This document shows, piece after piece, positions 1 through 7,550 of a stretch of DNA of 14,040 nt (positions within the stretch are counted from its first letter, which is position 1; each line of letters opens with the position of its first letter). The stretch lies in the NCBI GenBank assembly GCA_023406715.1, contig JAEXVC010000126.1, forward strand, positions 1 through 14,040, written 5' to 3'. The DNA is from Bacteroidota bacterium (lineage in GTDB: Bacteria; Bacteroidota; Bacteroidia; Bacteroidales; Tenuifilaceae). The translations under genes and the position numbers were made by a program. The notes beneath the pieces were generated by a model, which ran no database searches, was not told where the DNA came from, and worked only from the letters and a program-made list of their open reading frames with translations.

Positions 1-1724
1 TGTTTGCGTTCGATACCGAAACAACAGGCTTAGACCCAATCCTATCGACCTTGGTGGGTATTTCAATCGCCATTAATCCCAGACAGGCATGGTGGATTCC
101 TGTCCCTGCAAACAGGGATGAGGCTCAGTTACTTGTTGATGAATTCAAGGAAGTATTCGAAAATCCTGAAATCGACAAAATTGGCCAGAATATCAAGTTC
201 GACCTTCAGATGCTGCTAAATTACAGCATCACCATAAAAGGCAAACTTTACGATACAATGTTGGCTCATTATCTGCTTGAGCCAGATTCTCGTCACAACC
301 TCGATTTATTAGCCGAAAATCTGCTTGGCTATAAAACTATATCGATTGAAGAGTTAATTGGTAAAAAAGGGGCAAGCCAGATAAATATGCGGGCAGTTCC
401 GCTTGAAAAGATTAAGGATTACGCCTGCGAGGATGCCGATATTGCCCTTCAACTGAAGTTACTTCTTTTTCCTAGACTCGAAAATCAAGGGTTGACCGAA
501 CTATACTTTCAACTAGAAGAGCCATTGATTGAGGTTCTTGCACACATAGAGCGTAACGGTGTAAGTTTGGACTCCAACAGTTTGAACGAATACGGCAAGG
601 TTCTTAATGCCGATTTAATTAAACTAGACGAAGAGATTAAGACTCTGGCAGGTGTACCAGATTTAAACATCTCCTCCCCGAAACAACTGGGCGAAGTGCT
701 GTTCGAAAAGTTAAAAATATCACCCGACGCAAAGCTTACAAAAACCAAACAGTACTCCACCAATGAGGAGGAGTTGATGAAGTATATCAACTCGCATCCT
801 ATTGTTGGAAAGATACTGGAATTCAGGTCGCTAAAAAAGCTTTTATCGACATACATTGAAACTCTTCCAACTTTGGTTAACTCCAAAAGTGGAAAAATCC
901 ATACCTCATTTAATCAGGCAGTTGCCTCTACTGGTAGGTTAAGTTCCAATAATCCTAACCTACAAAACATTCCCATTCGCGATGAGAATGGACGCGAAAT
1001 TCGCAAAGCATTCATCCCTTCGCCCGTCAATTTCGTACTACTTTCGGCCGACTACTCACAAATTGAATTGCGCCTAATGGCGCATGTTAGTGGCGATGAG
1101 CAAATGCTCGATGCATTCCAGCACGGAGCAGATATTCACGCTGCAACAGCGGCCAAAATATTCAAAGTTCCTTTAGCAGAAGTTACCCGCGAGCAACGTA
1201 GCCGTGCTAAAACTGCCAATTTTGGTATGATTTACGGAATATCTGCCTTTGGACTATCGCAACGATTGGGCATTTCCAGAACCGAAGCAAAGGACTTAAT
1301 TGATGGGTACTTTGCCACATACACTGGTGTAAAGAAGTATATGGATAGTTGTGTTGCAGAAGCTCGTGAAAAGGGATACGTTTCCACAATATTTGGACGC
1401 AAACGCTACCTCAACGACATCAACTCAAGCAACGGGACTGTTCGTGGTTTAGCTGAGCGAAATGCCATTAACGCACCAATTCAAGGCTCCGCTGCCGACA
1501 TTATTAAGTTGGCGATGATAAATATTCACCGTGAGTTCGAGAAGGAAAACCTACAATCGAAAATGATAATTCAGGTTCATGACGAATTGGTGTTCGATGT
1601 TTATAAACCAGAATTGGAAAAAGTAAAGGAAATTGTTAAGCATTGTATGGAGGGGGCCATTGAACTAAAAGTGCCCCTCGAGGTTGAAATGGGTGTTGGA
1701 ACTAACTGGCTGGAGGCACACTAA
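1..1724 (+). CDS. polA: DNA polymerase I, 3' part (partial, 5' end outside window)
   Basis: Family A DNA polymerase that fills gaps and replaces RNA primers in replication and repair. The reading frame is open from base 3, so the gene enters from the left. About 573 residues are visible; the N-terminal 5' nuclease domain of a normal protein of about 900+ residues would lie upstream. The proofreading domain comes first: Exo I FDTET (bases 9-23), Exo II with the NIKFD sequence, and Exo III YACEDAD. All acidic metal ligands are present, so proofreading should be active. The polymerase domain follows: motif A DYSQIELR (from base 1050), motif B RSRAKTANFGMIYG with a Phe in the O-helix position, and motif C VHDE (1575-1586). 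It ends in TAA at 1722-1724 and converges on frr. An internal ATG at 51 is not the start, because family sequence continues upstream of it. Confidence 0.97.
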   Translation, partial: FAFDTETTGLDPILSTLVGISIAINPRQAWWIPVPANRDEAQLLVDEFKEVFENPEIDKIGQNIKFDLQMLLNYSITIKGKLYDTMLAHYLLEPDSRHNLDLLAENLLGYKTISIEELIGKKGASQINMRAVPLEKIKDYACEDADIALQLKLLLFPRLENQGLTELYFQLEEPLIEVLAHIERNGVSLDSNSLNEYGKVLNADLIKLDEEIKTLAGVPDLNISSPKQLGEVLFEKLKISPDAKLTKTKQYSTNEEELMKYINSHPIVGKILEFRSLKKLLSTYIETLPTLVNSKSGKIHTSFNQAVASTGRLSSNNPNLQNIPIRDENGREIRKAFIPSPVNFVLLSADYSQIELRLMAHVSGDEQMLDAFQHGADIHAATAAKIFKVPLAEVTREQRSRAKTANFGMIYGISAFGLSQRLGISRTEAKDLIDGYFATYTGVKKYMDSCVAEAREKGYVSTIFGRKRYLNDINSSNGTVRGLAERNAINAPIQGSAADIIKLAMINIHREFEKENLQSKMIIQVHDELVFDVYKPELEKVKEIVKHCMEGAIELKVPLEVEMGVGTNWLEAH

Positions 1725-1768
1725 GATAGACGCAAGAATACAGACAAAAGATTTTACACTAAATTAAA

Positions 1769-1792
1769 GAAGGGCTGAAAATTCAGCCCTTC
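1769..1792. terminator. Shared hairpin terminator between convergent polA and frr
   Basis: A perfect 10-bp inverted repeat (GAAGGGCTGA / TCAGCCCTTC) encloses a 4-base loop. It lies 44 bases after the polA stop and 5 bases after the frr stop. Read on the minus strand it is followed by TTTAATTT, a fair U-rich tail; on the plus strand the tail (ATCTATTA) is poor. It most likely serves frr well and polA less efficiently. Confidence 0.75.
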
Positions 1793-1797
1793 ATCTA

Positions 1798-2364
1798 TTA
1801 TACAGTCATTATCTCTTTTTCCTTTTGCTCCAAATGCTCATCTACTTTCTTGTTGTAGGTGTCGGTTACCTTTTGAACTTTAGTTTCAGCATCCTTAGCA
1901 GCATCTTCGGCAAGGCCATTCTTCTGCATCTTTTTGATTTCCTCAAGGGCATCGCGACGAGCGTTGCGGATACTTACACGGGCATTCTCGCCTTCGTGCT
2001 TAACCTGCTTAACCAAATCCTTACGGCGTTCCTCGGTTAATGGTGGAACCAATATGCGAACTGTTTCGCCATTATTTTGAGGATTGAAACCTAGGTTTGC
2101 AGCCATAATGGCACGCTCAATGGGGTCAATCATCTTTTTTTCCCAAGGTTGGATAGAAATGGTTCTGGCATCGGGACTACCAACGCTTGCAACCTGAGCC
2201 AAAGGAGTCATTGTTCCGTAGTAATCCACCATAATGCCCGAGAGCATTGAAGGGTTTGCTTTCCCAGCGCGAATTACTCTAAGTTCATTCTCAAGGTGGT
2301 CAATGGCTTTAGACATTTGTCCTTCGGCCGCATTTATAACTTTTTTTGCATCATCCGGAGTCAT
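1798..2364 (-). CDS. frr: Ribosome recycling factor
   Basis: Splits the post-termination 70S complex together with EF-G so that ribosomes can be reused; cytoplasmic and essential. The 188 residues match the usual length of about 185. Family features are visible: an N-terminal helix with HLENELRVIRAGKANP, the second domain with YYGTMTPLAQVASV and ISIQPWEKKMI, the PPLTEERRKDL stretch, and a long charged C-terminal helix. The start is ATG at 2364 with a weak AAAAGG sequence a few bases upstream. It follows pyrH by 33 bases on the same strand, a common pairing, and probably shares its transcript. No defects are seen. Confidence 0.97.
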   Translation of the reverse strand: MTPDDAKKVINAAEGQMSKAIDHLENELRVIRAGKANPSMLSGIMVDYYGTMTPLAQVASVGSPDARTISIQPWEKKMIDPIERAIMAANLGFNPQNNGETVRILVPPLTEERRKDLVKQVKHEGENARVSIRNARRDALEEIKKMQKNGLAEDAAKDAETKVQKVTDTYNKKVDEHLEQKEKEIMTV

Positions 2365-2397
2365 ACTTTTACCTTTTAAATTCGGGAATAAAAATAT

Positions 2398-3108
2398 TTA
2401 ATTTTTAACTAATGTGCCAATTTTTTCACCCAAAACAACTTTTTTAAGGTTTCCTGAGGTGTTCATGTCGAAAACAAAAATAGGCAGATTGTTCTCGCTA
2501 CACATTGTAAATGCAGTTAAATCCATAACCTTTAACCTTTTCTCGTAAGCTTCGGTAAAAGTTATCTCATCGAACTTTGTGGCGGTTTTATCCTTTTCGG
2601 GGTCGGCAGTGTAAACACCATCAACACGAGTTCCTTTGAGCAAAACTTCTGCCTCAATCTCAACACCACGCAAAGCCGATGCTGTATCGGTTGTGAAGAA
2701 TGGATTTCCAGTTCCACCTGCAATTATACAAACAAAACCTTGCTTAAATGCATCTATGACTTTAGCCTTTGAGTAAAGCTCACCAACAGGCTCCATTTTG
2801 GTTGCAGTAAAAACCTTGGCTTTGCCACCAGCACCCTCAATGGCTGATTGAATTGCCAAACTATTTATAACTGTGGCAAGCATTCCCATTTGGTCGCCCT
2901 TAACCCTGTCGAAACCTTTGGAAACACCACTAAGCCCACGGAAAATGTTGCCTCCACCAATTACAATTCCAATCTCAACTCCCATAGAGGCCACCTCTTT
3001 AATCTGTTCGGCATAGGAGTTCAGAATGGAGGTGTTTATGCCATACTTATCGTCGCCCATTAGTGCTTCGCCACTGAGTTTTAGAAGTATACGTTTATAT
3101 TTTAACAT
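2398..3108 (-). CDS. pyrH: UMP kinase (uridylate kinase)
   Basis: Phosphorylates UMP to UDP with ATP in pyrimidine nucleotide synthesis. It belongs to the amino-acid-kinase fold family, unrelated to eukaryotic UMP/CMP kinases. The 236 residues fit the bacterial family (about 240). Visible motifs are the N-terminal phosphate-binding LLKLSGEAL (residues 8-16), GGGNIFRG (51-58), the nucleotide-binding GGTGNPFFTTDTA near residue 130, and a C-terminal region ending in GTLVKN. The start is ATG at 3108. It is first in a pyrH-frr unit; rpsB and tsf, which often precede this pair in other bacteria, are absent. Instead a divergent radical-enzyme operon begins upstream. Confidence 0.97.
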   Translation of the reverse strand: MLKYKRILLKLSGEALMGDDKYGINTSILNSYAEQIKEVASMGVEIGIVIGGGNIFRGLSGVSKGFDRVKGDQMGMLATVINSLAIQSAIEGAGGKAKVFTATKMEPVGELYSKAKVIDAFKQGFVCIIAGGTGNPFFTTDTASALRGVEIEAEVLLKGTRVDGVYTADPEKDKTATKFDEITFTEAYEKRLKVMDLTAFTMCSENNLPIFVFDMNTSGNLKKVVLGEKIGTLVKN

Positions 3109-3132
3109 CTTGGTTCATTAATAATTACTTTG

Positions 3133-3140
3133 TAAAGATA
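3133..3140 (-). promoter_or_regulatory. Possible -7 element for pyrH-frr
   Basis: The minus strand reads TATCTTTA, seven of eight matches to the Bacteroidota -7 consensus TAnnTTTG, about 24 bases before the pyrH ATG. No TTTG or TTG lies at the expected distance upstream, so support is weak. Confidence 0.25.
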
Positions 3141-3199
3141 CTTAAATTTAATATTGAAGGTTTTTTAAGTTTTCAACAAAAACTTCCTGACAAAAATCA

Positions 3200-3230
3200 T
3201 TGGCAGTTAGTAACGCAAACATTACATTTG
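3200..3230 (+). promoter_or_regulatory. Bacteroidota-type promoter of the glycyl radical enzyme operon
   Basis: TTG at 3200-3202 (-33) is separated by 20 bases from TACATTTG at 3223-3230, an exact match to the -7 consensus TAnnTTTG. Transcription would begin near 3236, which leaves a leader of about 200 nt before the enzyme start at 3434. The spacing is what is expected for the primary sigma factor of this phylum. Confidence 0.6.
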
Positions 3231-3249
3231 CATCAATATGATTAGCAAA
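3215..3249. promoter_or_regulatory. Operator-like inverted repeats over the -7 element and start site
   Basis: Three alternating copies of one pentamer lie here: GCAAA (3215-3219), TTTGC (3227-3231) and GCAAA (3245-3249). The first two flank the -7 element as an inverted repeat with 7 bases between. The last two enclose a further ATCA/TGAT inverted repeat across the predicted start site. This arrangement suits a dimeric regulator, but which family is unknown, and short repeats do arise by chance in AT-rich DNA. Confidence 0.3.
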
Positions 3250-3433
3250 TCGTTATCAACACTATACCACAATAACGGCAAGGGGCTCTACTCCTGCTGG
3301 ATTTGCTGATTCTTTTTCCAAACATCTTCACTTTAAAAATTTAAATCCTTTGCACAGAAGGATACTTGTGATTTCTATTTACACAGCCATTAATCAATTT
3401 GGTTTTTTTACAAAATTCTTAAATAGTAAAACT
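3231..3433 (+). other. Leader region upstream of the glycyl radical enzyme
   Basis: About 200 bases between the predicted promoter and the enzyme start. It holds an ATG at 3238 with a 23-codon frame ending at TGA 3307-3309. A GC-richer patch at about 3274-3300 can fold into an imperfect stem (GCAAGGGG against CTCCTGC), and a T-rich stretch follows at 3311-3317. No known riboswitch or RNA family was recognised. It may be an attenuating or regulatory leader, or plain untranslated sequence. Confidence 0.3.
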
Positions 3434-5896
3434 ATGTTTGAGAAAGTAATACCGAACACAGTAAAGCCTGAAAGGCAAGCCTCCACTGAGGGCAATTTCT
3501 ATAAATCATCACAAAGTAAGTTTGGCCCTGGAATGAATGAGCGTATTCAGAAACTGCGCAAAGTAAGCGTTGAGACTGAGCCATCGCTCTCCATTGAACG
3601 TGCTTTGCACGAAACAGCCTTCTATAAAGAAAACTATGGGAAATTATCAATCCCTGTTTTACGTGCAATGAACTTTTTGGACCATTGCAAAAGAAAAACC
3701 ATATACATTGGCGAAGGAGAACTGATTGTTGGCGAACGCGGTCCAAAGCCAAAGAGTGTTTGTACATTCCCAGAACTAACGTGCCACAGCGTTGACGATT
3801 TGAATGTGCTCAACACCCGCGAACTACAACGATATACAATTAGCCAAGAGGATATTGAACTATATGCAAAGGAGGTAATTCCTTACTGGCAAGGCAAAAC
3901 ACAGCGCGAGCGAATTTTCAACCATGTTCCAAGCGAATGGCGTGCAGCTTACGAAGCAGGATTGTTTACCGAGTTTATGGAGCAGCGAGCTCCAGGTCAT
4001 ACGGCGCTCGACGGAAAGATATACCGCAAAGGAATGCTCGATTTTAAAAAGGAGATTGCCGATAATCTTGCAAACCTAGACTATTTGAATGATCCTGATG
4101 CTACCGACAAGGCCGAACAATGGAAAGCAATGGATATTTCGTGCGATGCTGTTATTGTTTTTGCAGAACGTCACGCAGAACTTGCTGAGGAACTAGCAAA
4201 AAAAGAGAAAGACCCACAAAGGGTTAAGGAATTGCAAAAAATTGCCGAGGTGTGCGGTTGGGTTCCTGCTCATGCTCCGAGGACTCTTTGGGAGGCAATT
4301 CAGATGTACTGGTTTGTTCATCTTGGAACTATAACCGAGTTGAACGGATGGGATGCAATGAATCCGGGACATTTTGACCAACATCTTACTCCTTTCTACG
4401 AGAAAGAAATTGCTGCAGGAACGCTTTCCCGCGACCAAGCAAAAGAGTTGATATCGTGCTTTTGGATTAAGGTTAACAACCATCCTGCACCACCAAAAGT
4501 TGGAATTACAGCACGCGAAAGCGGAACTTACAACGATTTTACAAACATCAACCTAGGCGGAATAAAGCCCGATGGTTCCGATGGAACAAGCGAGATTTCG
4601 TACATCATGCTTGAGGTTGTGGAGGAACTACATATCCTACAACCCGGAAACTCGGTGCACATTAGCGCTAAAACACCCGATAAATTTCTTAATACTGCAG
4701 CGCATGTAATTCGTCAGGGTCACGGTTATCCATCGGTATTTAACCCCGATGTATATATAGTTGAGATGATGCGCCAAGGAAAATCGCTACAGGATGCCCG
4801 CGAGGGCGGATGCAGCGGTTGCATTGAAGTTGGCGCTTTTGGTAAGGAGGCTTATCTCCTTACTGGCTACCTCAACGTTCCAAAAATCTTGGAGGTTACG
4901 CTTAACAATGGAATTGACCCTGTTACCGGGAAAAAAGTTAGTATTGAAACAGGCGACCCACGTAGTTTTAAATCATACGATGAGCTTTACAACGCCTATT
5001 TGAAACAGGTTCAGTATATAGTCGACCAAAAGATGCGTGTAAGTAACTATATCGATAGGATGTTTGCCAAGTATGCCCCAGCACCATTCCTATCAGTTGT
5101 TATTGAGGATTGCATTAGCAAGGGACGCGATTACTACGATGGTGGTCCACGTTACAATACCAGTTACATTCAGTGTTGCGGATTAGGAACAGTAACCGAT
5201 AGCCTTGCTGCACTGAAGAAACACGTGTTCGAGAATAAAACATTCAGTATGGATAGCGTTTTAAATGCTGTACTGAAAAACTTTGAGGGCGAGGAGGTTT
5301 TACGACAAACCATAATTAACCGCACACCATTCTTTGGAAATGATGATGATTACGCTGATTCAATTGCCGTAAAAGTTTACAACGATTTGGTTGATACAAT
5401 TGACGGCAAACCCAACATCAAACCCGGAGGCAAGTATCACCTGAATATGCTCTCAACCACTTGCCATGTTTACTTTGGAAAGGTTATGGGAGCAACGCCC
5501 AATGGTCGTTTAGCAGGGAAATCAATATCCGACGGAACATCTCCATCGCACGGAGCCGATACACGAGGACCATCAGCGGTAATAAAGTCGTTGTCTAAAA
5601 TCGACCAAACAAAATCGGGCGGAACTCTTCTAAACCAAAGGTTTTTGCCAAGTCTGCTCAAGAAGGAAGAGGATGTTAAGAAGTTGGGTCACCTTATCAG
5701 AAGTTACTTTACGCTCGGAGGTCATCATATTCAGTTCAATATAGTTGATACAGCAACTTTGCTTGCTGCTCAAAAATGTCCAGAGGATTATAAAGACCTA
5801 ATGGTACGAATGGCTGGTTACAGCGACTACTTCAACGATATGAATGCCGATTTGCAGCAGGAGGTAATTGAGCGAACCGAAAATGCAGCTTTCTAG
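3434..5896 (+). CDS. hypD: Glycyl radical enzyme, trans-4-hydroxy-L-proline dehydratase-like
   Basis: Oxygen-sensitive radical enzyme of 820 residues in the pyruvate formate-lyase superfamily. The thiyl cysteine C463 and catalytic base E465 lie in SGCIEVGAFGKEAY, and the radical glycine G795 in VRMAGYSDYF. Aligned from memory with the Clostridioides difficile hydroxyproline dehydratase, the active-site segments agree: RAPGHT, the WDA segment, the S/D/F residues of the ESGTYNDF segment, TGY (Y479) and STTCH. The likely reaction is therefore loss of water from 4-hydroxyproline to pyrroline-5-carboxylate, though no pyrroline-5-carboxylate reductase gene is adjacent. A related dehydratase activity or another substrate is possible. 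The start at ATG 3434 gives a 33-residue extension over the clostridial protein; ATG 3533 fits the family start better. The frame is also open upstream to a TTG at 3350, which is not favoured. The activase gene follows directly. Confidence 0.8.
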   Translation: MFEKVIPNTVKPERQASTEGNFYKSSQSKFGPGMNERIQKLRKVSVETEPSLSIERALHETAFYKENYGKLSIPVLRAMNFLDHCKRKTIYIGEGELIVGERGPKPKSVCTFPELTCHSVDDLNVLNTRELQRYTISQEDIELYAKEVIPYWQGKTQRERIFNHVPSEWRAAYEAGLFTEFMEQRAPGHTALDGKIYRKGMLDFKKEIADNLANLDYLNDPDATDKAEQWKAMDISCDAVIVFAERHAELAEELAKKEKDPQRVKELQKIAEVCGWVPAHAPRTLWEAIQMYWFVHLGTITELNGWDAMNPGHFDQHLTPFYEKEIAAGTLSRDQAKELISCFWIKVNNHPAPPKVGITARESGTYNDFTNINLGGIKPDGSDGTSEISYIMLEVVEELHILQPGNSVHISAKTPDKFLNTAAHVIRQGHGYPSVFNPDVYIVEMMRQGKSLQDAREGGCSGCIEVGAFGKEAYLLTGYLNVPKILEVTLNNGIDPVTGKKVSIETGDPRSFKSYDELYNAYLKQVQYIVDQKMRVSNYIDRMFAKYAPAPFLSVVIEDCISKGRDYYDGGPRYNTSYIQCCGLGTVTDSLAALKKHVFENKTFSMDSVLNAVLKNFEGEEVLRQTIINRTPFFGNDDDYADSIAVKVYNDLVDTIDGKPNIKPGGKYHLNMLSTTCHVYFGKVMGATPNGRLAGKSISDGTSPSHGADTRGPSAVIKSLSKIDQTKSGGTLLNQRFLPSLLKKEEDVKKLGHLIRSYFTLGGHHIQFNIVDTATLLAAQKCPEDYKDLMVRMAGYSDYFNDMNADLQQEVIERTENAAF

Positions 5897-5897
5897 T

Positions 5898-6806
5898 ATG
5901 CAGAATAGTTTGATTTTCGATATAAAGCGATATGCCATAAACGATGGGCCAGGAATTCGCATTGTATTCTTTTTTAAGGGTTGCAACCTGCGCTGTGCAT
6001 GGTGCCATAATCCCGAGAGTATATCGCCTAAGGCAGAAAGAATGTACGCTCCGGCAAAGTGCATTAAATGCGGAACTTGCGTTACGGTTTGTCCCGAAAA
6101 AGCCATAACGCTAACTCCCGAAGGAATTGTCACCAACAACAACCTTTGCAAGCAATGCGGAAAATGCGCTGATGTGTGTCCCACAAAGGCCATTGAAATG
6201 TCTGGAAGAGTTATGACTGTTTCAGAAATTATGGAGATAATTGAGAAAGAACGCGTATTCTTCGACCAATCGGGCGGTGGCGTTACATTCTCGGGTGGCG
6301 AGCCTCTTATCCATTCGGAGATTTTAATTGAACTGCTCGATAAATGCAGAAAGCGAAAAATTCATACCGCAGTTGATACCGCTGGAAATGTTAGCACCGA
6401 AACAATACTTGAAGTTGCCAAGCGAACCGACCTTTTTCTGTACGATTTAAAAAAGATGAATTCGGAGATGCATAAGAAATGGGTTAACTCCAGCAACGAA
6501 AAGATTCTCCATAACCTACAGGCAATTTCCGATTTCGGTTCAAAGGTTATTATCCGCATACCATTTATTGGAGGCGTTAACGACTCTATGCTGAATATTG
6601 TTGAAACAGCGCGATTTGTGGCAAGATTATCGGGTGAGAAAAAGGTGGTTAACCTATTGCCATACCATAACATTGCCCAGCACAAATATATGAAGTTGGG
6701 GAAAGCAGATAGTTTCGAAAATTTAGCTGAACCCGATAAGAGTGTTCAGGAAAAAGCCATATCAATTTTTGCAGGATACGGCATACAGGCCACAATTGGA
6801 GGATAA
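5898..6806 (+). CDS. Glycyl radical enzyme activating enzyme (radical SAM)
   Basis: Generates the glycyl radical on the preceding enzyme by reductive cleavage of S-adenosylmethionine. Of 302 residues, the radical-SAM cluster motif is CNLRCAWC (C29, C33, C36), preceded by the INDGPGIR signature. Two inserted ferredoxin-like clusters follow: CIKCGTCVTVC (55-65) and CKQCGKCADVC (84-94). The SAM-binding GGE is at 133-135. Two extra 4Fe-4S clusters are typical of activases for dehydratases and related enzymes, not of the short pyruvate formate-lyase activase. The chosen ATG comes one base after the enzyme's TAG, which favours translational coupling. ATG 5883, overlapping the upstream gene by 14 bases and 17 bases downstream of an AGGAGGT at 5859-5865, is an alternative. 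No terminator is seen immediately after it. Confidence 0.93.
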   Translation: MQNSLIFDIKRYAINDGPGIRIVFFFKGCNLRCAWCHNPESISPKAERMYAPAKCIKCGTCVTVCPEKAITLTPEGIVTNNNLCKQCGKCADVCPTKAIEMSGRVMTVSEIMEIIEKERVFFDQSGGGVTFSGGEPLIHSEILIELLDKCRKRKIHTAVDTAGNVSTETILEVAKRTDLFLYDLKKMNSEMHKKWVNSSNEKILHNLQAISDFGSKVIIRIPFIGGVNDSMLNIVETARFVARLSGEKKVVNLLPYHNIAQHKYMKLGKADSFENLAEPDKSVQEKAISIFAGYGIQATIGG

Positions 6807-6907
6807 CAGAAATATTGCTTAAAGCAGATAAAAACATTTGAATTCAATAGCCAGTGTTTATTTATCGCGTTCTATCAAACGGGTTCTAAATGGAAAATTT
6901 TTCTTAG

Positions 6908-7210
6908 AGAATTGCCTATCCTTAACTTACTTATCCCTGCGAGTTCCTAAACTTTAGCCGTTCAAGCTCTAACCTAGACCTAGCCACCAATAAGGCCGTT
7001 TTTCAACTCACAGGGATTGAACATCATAACATGGCGGAGTATTCCGATACCAGTAACGGTAATTATGCCGCCATGGTAGAACAAATTCGTAAAAACCTAA
7101 ATCTTACTACTTTGAAGTTTCAAAAACTGAACGATTTAGTTGAAGCAATTGGAGTTCCGAAGGAAAATCTTTGTACGCACTGTTTCGATGGAAGTAACTA
7201 CTTCGAATAG
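6908..7210 (+). pseudogene. purF: C-terminal remnant of purF-type amidophosphoribosyltransferase
   Basis: Reading in one frame gives RIAYP, a TAA stop (6923-6925), then LTYPCEFLNFSRSSSN, and on to LNDLVEAIGVPKENLCTHCF and DGSNYFE before TAG at 7208. This matches, from memory, the last roughly 100 residues of a Bacteroides purF-like glutamine amidotransferase: its RISCPPLIYACPF segment, then LVEAIGLPKCKVCTHCFDGS at the end. The N-terminal glutaminase domain and the PRPP-binding loop are missing. The in-frame TAA replaces a family residue (Pro) and supports decay. A further TAG in frame at 6905-6907 and poor similarity upstream suggest the homology ends about there. The longest intact piece, from ATG 7031, is only 59 codons. 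It is probably non-functional and lies just behind the radical-enzyme operon. Confidence 0.8.
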
Positions 7211-7276
7211 ATTCGCTTATGCAAAACCGCAGATAAATCAAATGCGATAAAGCATAACCATTTTTAATAAAAAACT

Positions 7277-7290
7277 ATTACAACTGTAAT
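7277..7290. repeat. Short perfect palindrome
   Basis: ATTACA-AC-TGTAAT, a 6-bp perfect inverted repeat with a 2-base spacer, in the AT-rich gap after the purF remnant. It could be a protein-binding site, but it may equally be chance. Confidence 0.15.
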
Positions 7291-7303
7291 TACCTTAGTA
7301 TTT

Positions 7304-7327
7304 AAATGCGGCACATTTGTCGCATTT
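7304..7327 (+). terminator. Rho-independent terminator downstream of purF remnant and radical-enzyme operon
   Basis: A 10-bp stem (AAATGCGGCA / TGTCGCATTT, one G-U pair) with a 4-base CATT loop, running directly into TTTTTTATTGTTTTT. It is probably the original purF terminator and now likely ends transcripts from the glycyl radical enzyme operon, since no stronger terminator appears between 6807 and 7303. Confidence 0.75.
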
Positions 7328-7465
7328 TTTATTGTTTTTAAGTCACGATTAAATATCTGATTAATAAATTATTATCAATAATACACATCAAAATAATTCA
7401 ACAATAGTTAATGTTTTGTCATACATGCATAGATAGTTGTTGTTTAAACACAGGTATTTGTTGTT

Positions 7466-7473
7466 TATCTTTT
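7466..7473 (+). promoter_or_regulatory. Possible -7 element of the secreted protease gene
   Basis: TATCTTTT has seven of eight matches to TAnnTTTG, about 77 bases before the ATG at 7551. A TTG at 7440-7442 lies 23 bases upstream, slightly too far for a -33 element. The surrounding 7331-7550 interval is AT-rich, with no other recognisable gene. Confidence 0.25.
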
Positions 7474-7550
7474 TTCAAGGTTTGGCATTTCTGAATAGTT
7501 TAACTTATCCTCACAAAAACAAACCGAGTTTTAACCTAACATCAAATGTT

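Noticed and set aside
1825..2040. Hydrophobic 71-codon frame opposite frr
   Set aside because: It is entirely antisense to a conserved essential gene and has no family resemblance; a shadow of frr codon use.
3350..3433. In-frame TTG extension of the radical enzyme by 28 residues
   Set aside because: The added residues have no family counterpart, and the family core begins even later than ATG 3434.
3433..3440. TATGTTTG, an exact -7 consensus match overlapping the radical-enzyme start codon
   Set aside because: It contains the ATG itself, and the nearest upstream TTTG (3398-3401) is 31 bases away, outside normal promoter spacing.
5868..5882. TTG at 5868 as activase start, right after AGGAGGT
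   Set aside because: The spacing of two bases is too short for a Shine-Dalgarno to work, and the family N-terminus fits ATG 5898 or 5883.
6807..6907. Possible continuation of purF upstream of the recognisable remnant
   Set aside because: All three plus frames were read. Similarity becomes unconvincing upstream of 6908 and more stops appear, so the boundary was placed there.
7437..7550. In-frame TTG extension of the protease by 38 residues
   Set aside because: It would put a non-cleavable tail before a clear signal peptide starting at ATG 7551 and overlaps the likely promoter.
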